DNA of 64,000 bases from Actinoplanes sp. TBRC 11911 (GCF_012933445.1 NZ_JABBNC010000005.1:1-64000), one strand, 5' to 3'. Positions 40,318 to 50,477 are shown, counted from the stretch's first letter. The notes: generated from the sequence alone by a model not told the origin. Made by a program: numbers and translations.

Positions 40318-41934
40318 GTGCGTGATCGCGGGGGCCGGCTGGGGCCGGGCGGGCGGTGGGGTGTCGCCGCCCTGGTGACCGCCGTACTCACGATCGGAGC
40401 GCTCGTGTCGGGCGCGGTCTACGACGGGCAGTTGCACAACGAGGACCGCTACGCCGGGCAGTTGATGGACCGCTACGCCGAAGAGGTCAGCGAAGCGATC
40501 AGTGACCGGGTGGATCAGTACACCGACACCCTCGACGATCTTGCCGCGGCGGTCGGCACACGCGGGCTGCCCGACCGCGACGAGTACGACAGTCTGACCG
40601 CCGAGTTGAACGGGGCCCGGTTGCCCGGCGCCGCCAGCGTCGCGTTCGTCGTCGCCGCGTCGACCGGTCAGACCAGCGCGGTGCAGCAGAAATGGCGCTC
40701 GCTCGGGGCCGCCGGGCTGCGGCTGACGCCGGCGGCCGGGCTGGCCGAGCACTACTTCGCCGTGTTCGATCGGATGTTCGACACCGGGCCCAGCGTGCTC
40801 GGCCTGGATATGGCGCAGAGCCCGCAGTCGGCCGTGGTGCTGGCGATGGCCCGGCGCAGCGGCGAGCTGGCGGTCAGCGCCGCCTATCAGCTGATCCGCG
40901 ACCGCAGGGTGGATCCCGCCGTACGGCAGACCTCGGTCGTGTTCGCCGCCCCGGTGCACACCGCGCCGGACCGCACCGGCACCTCCACCTTTGAGGGCTG
41001 GATCGTCATGGCGGTACGCGGGCAGGACTTCCTGTCGCAAACCCTGATCAATCGCGCGCAGGGGGCCATGCAGGTCTCGCTGTCGGATCCGGGCGCGTCC
41101 GGCACGGTGATCGCCGCCTCCCGCCCCGGCACCCGGCTGCACGAAGAGCAGCTCGACCGCGAACGCGTGCTCCAGGTGGGCCAGCGCCCCTGGCGCATCG
41201 ACATGTGGCCGACCCGCCGGCTGCTGACCATCACCGACCGCGGAATCAGCCGCCTCACCGGCGCCGCCGCCCTCGCGTTGACGATCATGCTGGCCGTGGT
41301 CACCGGCGTTCTGGCCAGCGGTCGCCGCCGGGCCTTGCACCAGGTCGAGCAGGCCACCACGGCGCTGCGCCGCGACATCGAGCGCCGCGAGAGCGTGGAG
41401 GCGCGGCTGCGGGAACGTGAACACGAACTGCATCACCTGGCGTTTCACGACCCGTTGACCGGTTTGGCGAACCGGCAGCTGTTCTACGAACGGCTCACCC
41501 ACGCCCTGACCACACGGAACCAGCACGTCATCGGCGTCCTGTTCATCGACCTCGACGGATTCAAGCAGGTCAACGACGCCCGCGGCCACCACGCCGGCGA
41601 CATCGTGCTCAAAACCGTGGCGGAACGGCTGCACGCCGGTGTGCGGATCGGCGACACCGCGGCTCGTTTCGGCGGCGACGAGTTCGCTGTGCTGCTCGAA
41701 TCACTGGCCGAGCCCGCCGACGCCCGGACCGCCGCGCAGCGCATCGTCGCCGATGTGCACGCGCCGATCGACATCACCGGTGTCGCGGCCACCGTCACGG
41801 CCAGCGTCGGCATCGCCCTGCACCTGCCCGGCACCAGCGACACCGCCGACGACCTGCTGCGCGACGCGGACGCCGCGATGTACGCCGCCAAAGCTGGCGG
41901 CAAGAACCGCTACGTCCTCAGCGCCGCACCCTGA
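40318..41934 (+). CDS. Membrane-bound diguanylate cyclase (CHASE-like sensor + GGDEF)
   Basis: A 538-residue signalling enzyme making cyclic di-GMP. Helix 1 (VAALVTAVLTIGALVSGAVY) and helix 2 (LTGAAALALTIMLAVVTGVL) enclose an extracytoplasmic CHASE-like sensor domain (SVLGLDMAQSPQS, EGWIVMAVRG). After a short coiled coil comes the GGDEF domain with HDPLTGLANR and RFGGDEFA (GGDEF 452-456), so the catalytic signature is intact. No RxxD inhibitory site lies directly before it. GTG 40318 follows AAAAGGA closely; the longer frame begins inside the terminator. Confidence 0.88.
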   Translation: MRDRGGRLGPGGRWGVAALVTAVLTIGALVSGAVYDGQLHNEDRYAGQLMDRYAEEVSEAISDRVDQYTDTLDDLAAAVGTRGLPDRDEYDSLTAELNGARLPGAASVAFVVAASTGQTSAVQQKWRSLGAAGLRLTPAAGLAEHYFAVFDRMFDTGPSVLGLDMAQSPQSAVVLAMARRSGELAVSAAYQLIRDRRVDPAVRQTSVVFAAPVHTAPDRTGTSTFEGWIVMAVRGQDFLSQTLINRAQGAMQVSLSDPGASGTVIAASRPGTRLHEEQLDRERVLQVGQRPWRIDMWPTRRLLTITDRGISRLTGAAALALTIMLAVVTGVLASGRRRALHQVEQATTALRRDIERRESVEARLREREHELHHLAFHDPLTGLANRQLFYERLTHALTTRNQHVIGVLFIDLDGFKQVNDARGHHAGDIVLKTVAERLHAGVRIGDTAARFGGDEFAVLLESLAEPADARTAAQRIVADVHAPIDITGVAATVTASVGIALHLPGTSDTADDLLRDADAAMYAAKAGGKNRYVLSAAP

Positions 41935-42769
41935 ACGAAACCGGAGACGGCCCCGCTGACCGACGATCGCCCGGACAAAGTGGATGAACATTCGCCGGTC
42001 TCGCCTTGGCGCCGCCCCGCACCGGTGAGCATCAAAACTGGCGCTTTCGCCTTCCGCGGCCGTTTCCGCAGGACGGCTCGATGTGGCATGGAAAACATTT
42101 CACTGATGAATTTCCCGTGCTCCTCTCCGTTTGACGAGTATGTTGGCAACGCTTTCCTGTCGCACCGCCGCAGCGCGGTAGCATCGGCAGCCGATAAGCG
42201 GGAAGCCGCCGAAGTCATTCCTCAATAAATGTGCCGGGGGCGCCGCCCGTGTCCCCCACCTGGCGACCCGGCACGCCGCTGCCGGTCATCCGGGGCGCAC
42301 TCGCCCTGGATGACCGGCAGCACTACGTGCGCCTGAAGTTACGCCAGCTCACGCGGGGCCACGGTCGGCGCTTCCCATAATATCCGGACTCATGGGTCCA
42401 CCTAGTGATCGTGGCGCGAAACACATCGGACAATTGCTTGTTCCGACAATCTCGGGACGTTCAATTACTGAGTCCTACAGTTTCGACGTGGCTATTTCTT
42501 GCCGACCGACCTATCCTTTCGCGATTGAGCTGACGACGCAGCGCATTATCGCCTTATCGACCGACCGCCCCCTCCGGCGCGGCCGATCGCTTGGGCGCCC
42601 GAAAGAAGTATCGAATGCGTAAAAGACTCCTGGCCGGGGAGGCCACCTCAGTCCGTAGTCAGGTTACGGTGAAATGCGCGATCGCCGGTACGCTCATGAG
42701 GCCACGGCGCGGGCGGCCGACCACACCCCGCCGGTGCCCATCGCCCAATTAGGATAAAGGTTCCCGGAT
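41935..42769. other. Long intergenic region
   Basis: About 835 bases with no convincing gene. A perfect 14-bp inverted repeat (GCTGCCGGTCATCC at 42278-42291, complement 42308-42321) could be a terminator. ACATTYGCCGGTCTC at 41989 also occurs before the GH15 gene near 58513. The stretch 42370-42620 is lower in GC and may be acquired or non-coding RNA. Confidence 0.4.
42278..42321 (+). terminator. Inverted repeat, terminator-like
   Basis: 14-bp perfect stem with a 16-base loop and no T-run. It lies 340 bases after the diguanylate cyclase stop. Confidence 0.45.
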
Positions 42770-43267
42770 GTGAATCACCGCGCCCCCGGGAACCACGGAC
42801 GCCGCCGCGCCGACTGCCCGATCATGGCAAGGGAGACGCGCCCGCCACTGCGCCTGGTCACCGCCGACGACACCACACCCCCACCACGTCCCGTACGCCT
42901 GCGCCTACGCATCGCCATCGCGCTCGTCGGGTTCGTGCAGTTGTCGCTGGCCGTCGCGCAGCTGGCCGGGTTCTCGCTGGTCGACATCGTGGACGGCGGG
43001 CACCTCGACAACGAATCGGCGGCCTGGAACATCGCCATCGGGACCGGCCTGATCTGGGTGGCGCGGGCCGGCCGGTGCCCGCCCGGTGTGCTGATCATGC
43101 TGGTCGCGTTCGTCGGTGTGCTCACGCTGGTCACCGTCAGCGACGCGCTCGACGACGGCGTCGGCATCGCCCGGCTCGCCACACACGTCGTCGCGATCAC
43201 CGGGTGCGTGCTCATTGCCGTCCTGCGGCGGCGCGGGAACCAAACCGCCGCGGCGAACGACTACTGA
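42770..43267 (+). CDS. Membrane protein preceding copC
   Basis: A 165-residue protein with a basic cytosolic N-terminus and about three to four hydrophobic helices (IAIALVGFVQLSLAVAQLAG, PGVLIMLVAFVGVLTLVTVS, ATHVVAITGCVLIAVLRRRG). It lies 30 bases before the CopC gene on the same strand, so it probably belongs to the copper cluster. I do not recognise the family. GTG 42770 or ATG 42824 may be the start. Confidence 0.65.
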   Translation: MNHRAPGNHGRRRADCPIMARETRPPLRLVTADDTTPPPRPVRLRLRIAIALVGFVQLSLAVAQLAGFSLVDIVDGGHLDNESAAWNIAIGTGLIWVARAGRCPPGVLIMLVAFVGVLTLVTVSDALDDGVGIARLATHVVAITGCVLIAVLRRRGNQTAAANDY

Positions 43268-43296
43268 TACGGGAACTTAAGCCCGGAAAGAGAACA

Positions 43297-43872
43297 ATGA
43301 TGCGAAAATTCCGGCGAGCGCGAACGCGAACGCGAACGGGCAAGCGACTACTGGTCGGGCTCGCGGTCGTCATCGCCGTCCTGCTGCCGAGCGCCCCGGC
43401 CTGGGCGCACAACCTGATGATCGGCTCCGACCCGGCGGCCGGGGCCCGGTTGACGACCGCGCCGAAGACCGTGACGCTTCGCTTTCTGCAGACGCTCAAC
43501 ACCGAGCACACGCAGATCACCGTCTCCGACGTATCGAGGCGGCTCGTCTCGACCACCGGGCCGGCGTTCGTCCGCAACACGGGAACCGTCACCTTCTCCC
43601 CCGGGCTGGCCAACGGCACGTACACGGTGAACTACCGCACCCTGTCCATCGACGGTCACGTGGTCGAGGGGTCGTTCCCGTTCACCGTGGCCGACCCGAC
43701 CAAACCGGCAGCTCAGGTGCCTCAGCCGGCGGCCGCGTCGGTCGGCGGCGGCGGTACGTCCGCACCGCTGGTGATCGGCGTCGTCGTGCTCGCCGTTCTT
43801 CTCGTGGGCGCCGGCGCGGTCGTGTATCTGCGGTCCCGGCGGAACTTTTCGCCACCGGCCGCCGACCACTGA
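43297..43872 (+). CDS. CopC-domain copper resistance protein
   Basis: A 191-residue exported protein. The signal peptide ends at SAPAWAHN, so the mature protein begins with His, a copper ligand in CopC. The CopC domain is seen in LMIGSDPAAGARLTTAPKTV then LSIDGHVVEGSFPFTV. A C-terminal membrane helix (PLVIGVVVLAVLLVGAGAVV) anchors it. It binds Cu(II) outside the membrane. GGAAAG precedes ATG 43297. YcnI follows 45 bases downstream. Confidence 0.9.
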   Translation: MMRKFRRARTRTRTGKRLLVGLAVVIAVLLPSAPAWAHNLMIGSDPAAGARLTTAPKTVTLRFLQTLNTEHTQITVSDVSRRLVSTTGPAFVRNTGTVTFSPGLANGTYTVNYRTLSIDGHVVEGSFPFTVADPTKPAAQVPQPAAASVGGGGTSAPLVIGVVVLAVLLVGAGAVVYLRSRRNFSPPAADH

Positions 43873-43917
43873 GCTGTTCAGCAAGGACCCAGGTAAAGAT
43901 CAGAAAGGCTCTTACTG

Positions 43918-44637
43918 ATGAAACGCTCGCTGCTCGGCCGCGCCGGTGTGGTCGCCGCCGTGGCCGCTGCCGCCGTGTTCGCCGTGGCCGGGCCCGCGTC
44001 GGCACACGTCACGGTCAACCCGAACTCGGCGACGCAGGGCGCCTACACCAAGGTGTCGTTCCGGGTGCCGACCGAAAGCGACACCGCCTCGACCACCAAG
44101 CTCGAGGTCAACATCCCCACCGACGCCCCGATCGCGTCGGTCTCGCTCAAGCCGGTGCCGGGCTGGACCGCCGCGACCGTGACCACCAAGCTGGCCACCC
44201 CGGTCAAGACCGACGACGGCGAGATCAGCGAGGCGGTTTCGAAGATCACCTGGACGGCGGCCAAGGGCTCGGAGATCAAGCCCGGCCAGTTCCAGGAGTT
44301 CGACGTCTCGCTCGGGCCGCTGCCGAAGACCAACCAGATCGTCTTCAAGGCCCTGCAGACCTACTCGGACGGCACCATCATCCGCTGGATCGACGAGCCG
44401 ACCACCGACGGCAGCGAGCCGGAGAAGCCGGCCCCGGTGCTCAAGCTGACCGCGGCCGGAGCGGACACCGCCGCCGGTTCGGGGTCCGCGCCCACCGTCA
44501 CCACGGTCGCGGCGACCAAGGACAGCGACGACGGCAACGGCGGCATGGCCTGGGGCATCGCCGGCCTGGCCGCCGGCGTGATCGCGCTGGTCCTCGGCCT
44601 CCTGGCGTACCGCCGGTCGGGCCAGAAAAGCGCCTGA
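43918..44637 (+). CDS. YcnI-like copper-binding protein (DUF1775)
   Basis: A 239-residue exported protein. The signal peptide ends PASAHV, leaving His as the new N-terminus, the ligand used by YcnI for copper. HVTVNPNSATQGAYTKVSFR, VPGWTA and ITWTA fit the YcnI fold. A C-terminal helix (WGIAGLAAGVIALVLGLLAY) anchors it. It should act with CopC in copper uptake or storage for secreted cuproenzymes. Confidence 0.92.
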   Translation: MKRSLLGRAGVVAAVAAAAVFAVAGPASAHVTVNPNSATQGAYTKVSFRVPTESDTASTTKLEVNIPTDAPIASVSLKPVPGWTAATVTTKLATPVKTDDGEISEAVSKITWTAAKGSEIKPGQFQEFDVSLGPLPKTNQIVFKALQTYSDGTIIRWIDEPTTDGSEPEKPAPVLKLTAAGADTAAGSGSAPTVTTVAATKDSDDGNGGMAWGIAGLAAGVIALVLGLLAYRRSGQKSA

Positions 44638-44641
44638 AAAG

Positions 44642-44678
44642 CCCGGAGGCCGTCACCGCAGCGGTGACGGCCTCCGGG
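44642..44678. terminator. Bidirectional hairpin between ycnI-like and sedolisin genes
   Basis: A perfect stem of at least 16 bp (44642-44657 with 44663-44678). The convergent gene ends suggest it serves both. Confidence 0.85.
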
Positions 44679-44694
44679 TCTCGGGCGTAACGGT

Positions 44695-46665
44695 TCAGTG
44701 CAGCGCGCTGAAGAACTGCGGGCCGTTCGGCGTGCCCACACCGGTTTCGGTGTCGTAACCCGGGTGGTCGTGCAGCGTCGTTACCTGCGAGTCGATCGTC
44801 TCCAGCTTGAACGTCGTGCCACCGCTGGGGTCGACCTGGTTGACGTAGTCGTCGCGCACCTGGGTCGCCGGCTTCTTCGGCGCGCTGACGTCGAAGAGCG
44901 CCGACGTGTTCAGCAGCCGGTAGAGGGCCGGATTGACGAACCCGAGCCGGCGGTGCTCCTTCTGGCTGGCGACCGCGAGCATGCCGGCGATCAGCGGCGA
45001 GGAAAGACTCGTGCCCCCGATCCGGAACTGGTTGAACGTGGTGCCCTCGGGCAGGACCTGCGTCGCGCCGACGAGCATGCCCGAGTTCGAGTCGCCGGTG
45101 GCCGCGATGTCCGGCACCGTGCGCATGGCCTTGCCGCCGACCGTCGCGTCCGCCTTGGCGACCCTGCCCTTCTGGTAGAACGGCTGCGCGTAGATGGCGC
45201 TCGGGCCACCGCCGCCGCCCGCGACCCATTCCGGCTGACCCCAGCCGCCCTTGCCGTCCGGCATGGCGTACGCGGTCTGCCAGCCGTATTCGAACTGGCG
45301 CCGGCCGTCCCGGTCGATGCCGACGGTGGTGCCGCCCACGCCGGTCACGAACGGCAGGTCGGCGGGGAACTCGGCGGTCTTGGCGGCCGGGTCGGTGCCG
45401 GCCGTGTGGTCCCCGGCGTCGCCGCTGCTGAACGTGACGGTAATGCCGGTCAGCGCCGCCTCCAGCGAGAACTGCTCGAAGAACCGCACGAAGTCCGCGC
45501 CCATCAGCGTGATGTCGTCGGTGCCGAAGCCCCACGAGTTGGTGATGATGTCCGCGACGTGCGAGTCGATGGTCTCGGCCCACGCGTTGCTCAGCCCGGT
45601 GTCGCAGTCGGCGCCGCCGACGTAGACGACATCGGCCCCCGGAGCTGTCGCGTGCACCGCCTCGATGTCGATGGACTGCTCGACGTACCAGCCCTGCGGG
45701 TCGCACTCGTCGAGCAGGCCGTAGCCGTCCGGCGCGGGCGTGATCTGCCGGTACTGCCCGGGACGGAAGGCCGGCTGGTGGTGCAGCTGGTTGTACTTCT
45801 GCGCGTCGGCCGGCATGGTCGGCGACGCGTAGGCATCGACCACGGCCACCGTCGTCCCGCGCCCGTCAAACCCGGAACGAAGCAAAGAGCTTTCCCCGTA
45901 CGCCGATTGGAGTTGCTGTGGCGTGTAACCGCAGACGACGTACGGCTGCTTCTGGCCGTTGAACGGGGGTTGGTCGGTGGCGGTCTTCTGTCCGAAGTAG
46001 TCGGAGCACGGCTCGGCGGCCCGGAATCCCGGCCCGGGGCCCGGCTCACGGTCGGCCGGCTTGAACGGCTGGGCGCCCTGGTCGATGCCCAGCACGCCGC
46101 TGACCGCGCTGACGACCGGCGCCGGCGTGTCGGCCGGCAACGTCAGCGTGTCCGCGTTCGCGTGCACGGTGCGGCCCTGGTAGGAGTAGTTGTTGACGGT
46201 GGTGCCGAAGGTCTTGTTGATCTGCGCGGCGGTTCCGCTGACCTCGATGTAGCTGCCGCTCGGCAGGGTCTTCTCGACCTGGAAGCCTTGTGAGGTCAAC
46301 CAGGTGCGGGCGGCGGTGACGTCCGACGGGCTCGGCGCGTACCGGCTGCGGAACTGCTCCGGCGTGAGCGCCTTGCCGAAGCCGGGATCGGCCGGGTCCG
46401 AGATCCGCTGCAACGTGGCGACGGCGTCGTCGGTGTTACGCAGACCCAGAAGCAGGCCGAAGTCGATGCGGCTGGCGCTCGGCGTGGCGCCCAGGTTCCG
46501 GGCCCGGGGCAGCCATTGCGGCTTGCTGCTGGACAGGGTGTGGCGGCTGGGTGAGGGGCTCGGCGGTGCTGCGGACGCGGGTGCTGCGGATGCGGTGATC
46601 GCCAGCGCCACGGCCCCCGCCACGGCTGGGGCGAAAGCGCGTCCGCGCAGAGAAAACCCGCCCAT
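44695..46665 (-). CDS. S53 sedolisin (pro-kumamolisin type) protease
   Basis: A 656-residue secreted acid serine-carboxyl protease. ATG 46665 has GGAGG 6 bases before it. The signal peptide is FAPAVAGAVALAITASAAPA. A propeptide (LLLGLRNTDDAVATLQRISD) precedes the catalytic domain. Glu329 and Asp333 lie in WYVEQSIDIEA and the nucleophile Ser553 in GGTSLSSP. SSGDAGDHT supplies the oxyanion Asp. The C-terminus has DYVNQVDP, part of the calcium site. A remnant paralogue lies at 33118. The longer frame to 46797 is non-coding. Confidence 0.93.
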   Translation of the reverse strand: MGGFSLRGRAFAPAVAGAVALAITASAAPASAAPPSPSPSRHTLSSSKPQWLPRARNLGATPSASRIDFGLLLGLRNTDDAVATLQRISDPADPGFGKALTPEQFRSRYAPSPSDVTAARTWLTSQGFQVEKTLPSGSYIEVSGTAAQINKTFGTTVNNYSYQGRTVHANADTLTLPADTPAPVVSAVSGVLGIDQGAQPFKPADREPGPGPGFRAAEPCSDYFGQKTATDQPPFNGQKQPYVVCGYTPQQLQSAYGESSLLRSGFDGRGTTVAVVDAYASPTMPADAQKYNQLHHQPAFRPGQYRQITPAPDGYGLLDECDPQGWYVEQSIDIEAVHATAPGADVVYVGGADCDTGLSNAWAETIDSHVADIITNSWGFGTDDITLMGADFVRFFEQFSLEAALTGITVTFSSGDAGDHTAGTDPAAKTAEFPADLPFVTGVGGTTVGIDRDGRRQFEYGWQTAYAMPDGKGGWGQPEWVAGGGGGPSAIYAQPFYQKGRVAKADATVGGKAMRTVPDIAATGDSNSGMLVGATQVLPEGTTFNQFRIGGTSLSSPLIAGMLAVASQKEHRRLGFVNPALYRLLNTSALFDVSAPKKPATQVRDDYVNQVDPSGGTTFKLETIDSQVTTLHDHPGYDTETGVGTPNGPQFFSALH

Positions 46666-47008
46666 ACGGTGCCTCCAAAGTGCATGGAGAGAATTGAACG
46701 GCGTCCAGCAGAACCCGGTCCGAACAACCCGGTCAAGATCTCGAACAAAAACGTTCCGCTCCTCACAGGACGGACGAAGTCCCCTTTCACACGACACCTT
46801 TCTGCGGTCTTTGCGTCACCACGTAAATGTTCACCGTGATGGATACCACCACGTTGAACAAAAGCGTTTATCCCGCGTGCCCGCAACGGATCGAGCACAG
46901 GCGTACGGATAAAAGCTTGTCGAATTGCACGGAATTCATGGCGAGCCCAGGGATATTCATCACTGTGACGTGAGGCAGCGGCGGGCAACCCGGCGGCGTC
47001 CAGGAGGT
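46666..47008. other. Divergent promoter region of two secreted proteases
   Basis: 343 bases between the sedolisin and the second subtilase. Both promoters should be here. No clear operator palindrome is seen. Confidence 0.5.
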
Positions 47009-50000
47009 ATGTATCGATCACACCGGATGGCGGCCGGGGCTGCGGCCACCGTCATCCTGACTCTCGGCCTGGCCGGGAGCGGCACCGCGCAAGCCGCCCG
47101 GCCCGCGGACCACCCGGAGGCCTCGCGCGCGGTCACGCTGATCACCGGTGACACGGTGACGCTGCTTCCCGGCAACGCGGTCAGCGTCCATCATGGACCC
47201 GGTCGTGCGAAGATCCCGATGCTCACCAGCACGACCGGCGGGCACGTCAGCGTCATCCCGGCCGACGCGTTGCCGATGCTGAACGCGGACCGCGTGGACC
47301 GGCGCCTCTTCGACGTCACCGAACTGCTCAGCTCCGGGTACGGCGACACCCGCGGCGACCTCCCGCTCATCGTCGCCGAGTCGCCCGCCGCCACCGCCGC
47401 GGCCAAGGCGTCGTCCAGCCGGACCACCCGGCGGCTGCCCACCGTGGGAGCCGACGTCATCCGTACGCCCAAGAGTGCCGCCGGCAGGTTCTGGCATGCC
47501 CTGACCACCCCCGCTGCCACCGGGAAGGTCTGGCTCGACGCGGTCGGCCATGTCACCGGCGCGGAAGGCGTGCAGCAGATCGGCGCGCCGGCGGCCTGGC
47601 AGGCCGGTCTGACCGGGGCCGGTGTCACGGTGGCCGTGCTCGACACCGGCATCGACACCACCCACCCCGACCTGGCCGGCAAGGTCGACGACCAGGTCGA
47701 CTTCACGCCGGTCGCCGACGGCGGCGCACCGACCCGGGACGACATCCACGACGTCAGCGGGCACGGCACGGTCGTCGCCTCGGTCATCGCCGGCACCGGA
47801 GCGGCCTCCGGCGGACGGTATCGCGGCGTCGCACCGGACGCGCGGCTGATCTCCGGCAAGGTCGGCGACGGCGACATCATGGAGTCGTCGCTCATCGCGG
47901 CGATGGAGTGGGCCTCGGGCGAGAAGCACGCCCGCGTCATCAACATCAGCATCGGTTTCCCGGACTCGCCCGGCGACGACCCGCTCGACACCGCGGTGAA
48001 CCGGCTGACCGCCGCCAACGGCTCACTGTTCGTCATCGCGTCCGGCAACGACGGCGCCCGCGGCGTCACCTCGCCGGGCGACGCCGACGCCGCGCTGACC
48101 GTCGGAGCCGTCGACCACGACGAGCACCTGTGGGCGGGGTCGAGCCGCGGTCCCCGGCTGGGCGACGGCGCCGTCAAGCCGGACGTGACCGCTCCCGGCG
48201 TGGACGTGACCGGCGCGAAGAGCGGCGACAGCTTTCCCGATCCGGGGCAGCTTTACACCACCGAGTACGGGACGTCGCTGGCCGCGCCGCACGCCGCTGG
48301 TGCCGCCGCCATCCTGGCCCAGCAGCATCCGGGCTGGACGCAGCCGGCGCTGAAGTCCGCGCTGATGGGATCGGCCACCCCCGCCGCGGACCTCGACGTG
48401 TACGAGCAGGGCGCCGGACGCGTCGACGTCGGCACGGCGGTGCACGCGCCGGTGTATGCCGATCCGCCCACGTTCAGCCTCGGCCAGACCTGGCCGCACA
48501 CCGACGACACCCCGATCGCCAAGGCTCTCACCTATCGCAACACCGGCACCCGCCCGGTCACGCTCGCGCTGCGGCTCGACGTGACGGGTCCCGACGCGAA
48601 GCCCGCCCCGGCCGGACTCTTCGGCCTGGGTTCGCAGACGCTGACGGTGCCGGCCGGTGGCGTCGCCAAAACCACCATTTCGGTACGCCCGTTGGCCTCC
48701 GCCCCCGACGGCTACTACTCCGGGCGGGTGACCGCCACGAGCGGCGACCTGCACGTGACCACCCCGGTCGGGCTGAACCGGGAGCCGGAACAGCACACGC
48801 TCACCCTCGAGCACATCGACCGCGACGGCCAGCCGACCGAGAACTTCTACACCAAGGTCATCGGCCTGGACAGCCAGCTCGTCATCGACTCGGTCGACCA
48901 CTACCAGGCCGGTAGCACCGCGTTGACGCTGCGGGTCCCGTCCGGCCGCTACGCGGTGGTCACCGCCATGTACGACGCCGCGTTCAACGGCGTCGCCATC
49001 ACCCAGCCGGTCCTCGACGTCAATGCCGACCAGACCGTACGCCTCGACGGCCGCCAAGCGGGAGCGGTCACCATCGCGCCACCCGACACCGGCGTGGTCA
49101 ACAGCGTCACGGACGTCACCGTCGGGGTGCGCGGGCCGGCCGACTGGACCACAGTGGACATGGCGGTGGGTGACGGCGCCTCGCTCTACACCGCGCAGCT
49201 CGGCAAGAACGGCTCGGCCACCGGTTTCGTGTCGGCGATCCGGGCGGCATACCCCGGCTACCAGCTGGCCTGGCACTGGCCGGGCCGGCTGCCGAGCGGC
49301 CTGGTCCGGAACGTGCCGGCGACCGACCTCGCCACCGTGAACCGCACCTACCGGCGGCAGGCGTCCGCCGCCGACCCGGCCCTCGAGACCGGCAACGGCT
49401 TCGCCGGCTTCCCGCTGACCATGGCCACCGTGTACGCCCCGTTCACGCCGACGGTGCGATACAACAACGACCCCGGCACCACCTGGCGTACGACCGTGAG
49501 CGAGGAGGCGTACGACCCGAACTACAGCGTCGCGTACCTCGACGGCGGCGAGACGACGTACGAGGCCGGCGAGGCGTACCGGGAAAGCTTTGGTGACGGG
49601 GTGCTCGGCCCGTGTCTGTCCACCGCGGATTGGACGGCGAGCGCGCTGACCCTCGACGTGCCGATGTTCTGCGACGCGGCCGGCCACACGAGCCGCGTCG
49701 ACTTCACGACCGGGACGACCACGCTGACCCGCGACGGTGCCCTGATCGCCGACGGCGACCGTGGCGGCCGGGCCACCGTCATCGCGGCACCGAAGGCCGG
49801 GCGGTACCGGCTCACCGCGGACGCTTCGAGGCCCTCGTTCGACCTGTCCACCCGGACTACCGCCGACTGGTCGTTCAGCATCACCGCGGCCGACGCCGGC
49901 AAGCCGCTTACGGTGCCGCTGTCGGTCGTGCGCTTCCGGCCTTCGCTGGACGCGACGAACACGGCCCCGGCGGGTGCCGTGTTCACGATTCCGCTGGAGG

Positions 50001-50239
50001 TGCGGCAACAGCCCGGCAGCGTGGTGCAGCCGGTGACGTCGGTGCGGGTCGAGGCGTCGTTCGACGAAGGCGAGACGTGGCAGCCGGCCGCGGTCACGCG
50101 CGGAGCCGGCTCCACGTTTCAGGCGAGGGTGACCCACCCGGCCACGCCCGGGTTCGTCGCGTTGCGCGCGACGGCCGCCACCGCGACGACCAGCGCGACC
50201 GTCACGGTGCAGCGCGCGTACCTGACCGCAACCCGCTGA
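47009..50239 (+). CDS. Secreted S8 subtilisin-like protease, paralogue
   Basis: A 1076-residue secreted serine protease. A signal peptide (AATVILTLGLAGSGTAQA) and prodomain VTLITGDTVTLLPG come first. Asp212 lies in AVLDTGID, His252 in GHGTVVA and Ser423 in GTSLAAP. A long C-terminal beta-rich part follows (KALTYRNTGTRPVTLALRLD), as in the subtilase at 28491. Start ATG 47009 has AGGAGG unusually close; ATG 47027 is an alternative. It is divergent from the sedolisin. Confidence 0.9.
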   Translation: MYRSHRMAAGAAATVILTLGLAGSGTAQAARPADHPEASRAVTLITGDTVTLLPGNAVSVHHGPGRAKIPMLTSTTGGHVSVIPADALPMLNADRVDRRLFDVTELLSSGYGDTRGDLPLIVAESPAATAAAKASSSRTTRRLPTVGADVIRTPKSAAGRFWHALTTPAATGKVWLDAVGHVTGAEGVQQIGAPAAWQAGLTGAGVTVAVLDTGIDTTHPDLAGKVDDQVDFTPVADGGAPTRDDIHDVSGHGTVVASVIAGTGAASGGRYRGVAPDARLISGKVGDGDIMESSLIAAMEWASGEKHARVINISIGFPDSPGDDPLDTAVNRLTAANGSLFVIASGNDGARGVTSPGDADAALTVGAVDHDEHLWAGSSRGPRLGDGAVKPDVTAPGVDVTGAKSGDSFPDPGQLYTTEYGTSLAAPHAAGAAAILAQQHPGWTQPALKSALMGSATPAADLDVYEQGAGRVDVGTAVHAPVYADPPTFSLGQTWPHTDDTPIAKALTYRNTGTRPVTLALRLDVTGPDAKPAPAGLFGLGSQTLTVPAGGVAKTTISVRPLASAPDGYYSGRVTATSGDLHVTTPVGLNREPEQHTLTLEHIDRDGQPTENFYTKVIGLDSQLVIDSVDHYQAGSTALTLRVPSGRYAVVTAMYDAAFNGVAITQPVLDVNADQTVRLDGRQAGAVTIAPPDTGVVNSVTDVTVGVRGPADWTTVDMAVGDGASLYTAQLGKNGSATGFVSAIRAAYPGYQLAWHWPGRLPSGLVRNVPATDLATVNRTYRRQASAADPALETGNGFAGFPLTMATVYAPFTPTVRYNNDPGTTWRTTVSEEAYDPNYSVAYLDGGETTYEAGEAYRESFGDGVLGPCLSTADWTASALTLDVPMFCDAAGHTSRVDFTTGTTTLTRDGALIADGDRGGRATVIAAPKAGRYRLTADASRPSFDLSTRTTADWSFSITAADAGKPLTVPLSVVRFRPSLDATNTAPAGAVFTIPLEVRQQPGSVVQPVTSVRVEASFDEGETWQPAAVTRGAGSTFQARVTHPATPGFVALRATAATATTSATVTVQRAYLTATR

Positions 50240-50323
50240 GAAATGCTCGACGCCGAGTTGATGGGCCGCGGCGAGAACCGGGAGCACGGTCTCGGCCGGC
50301 CAGTGGCCGAAGATGAGCCGCGG

Positions 50324-50469
50324 TCCAGTGCGTTCAGCTCGGGCCGTTTCAGCAACGACCGGCCCGCGGGGCGCTGTGGGGAGTCGCCACGGCCGGAAGG
50401 TCCCAGCTGCCCATAAGCGGGTCCAACATGTCAGAGGGTAGGCGGCGCGAGAACCAGCTGAACAGTTCC
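50324..50469. mobile_element. Degenerate element end, upstream copy
   Basis: Between a poor left-end-like GCGTTCAGCTCGGG near 50330 and a good right end AACCAGCTGAACAGTTCC at about 50452-50469. It holds one repeat unit (GTGGGGAGTCGCCACGGC). It looks like a shortened relative of the adjacent MITE-like element. Confidence 0.4.
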
Positions 50470-50477
50470 ACTATTCG

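Noticed and set aside
42392..42622. 76-residue open frame in the 835-base gap
   Set aside because: No RBS, no recognisable family, and unusual composition for this genome.
41935..42769. Possible c-di-GMP or ydaO riboswitch near the diguanylate cyclase and wall or protease genes
   Set aside because: I could not find the conserved cores of these riboswitches by eye.
48023..50287. 754-residue minus-strand open frame
   Set aside because: Antisense to the second subtilase, with composition of a shadow frame.
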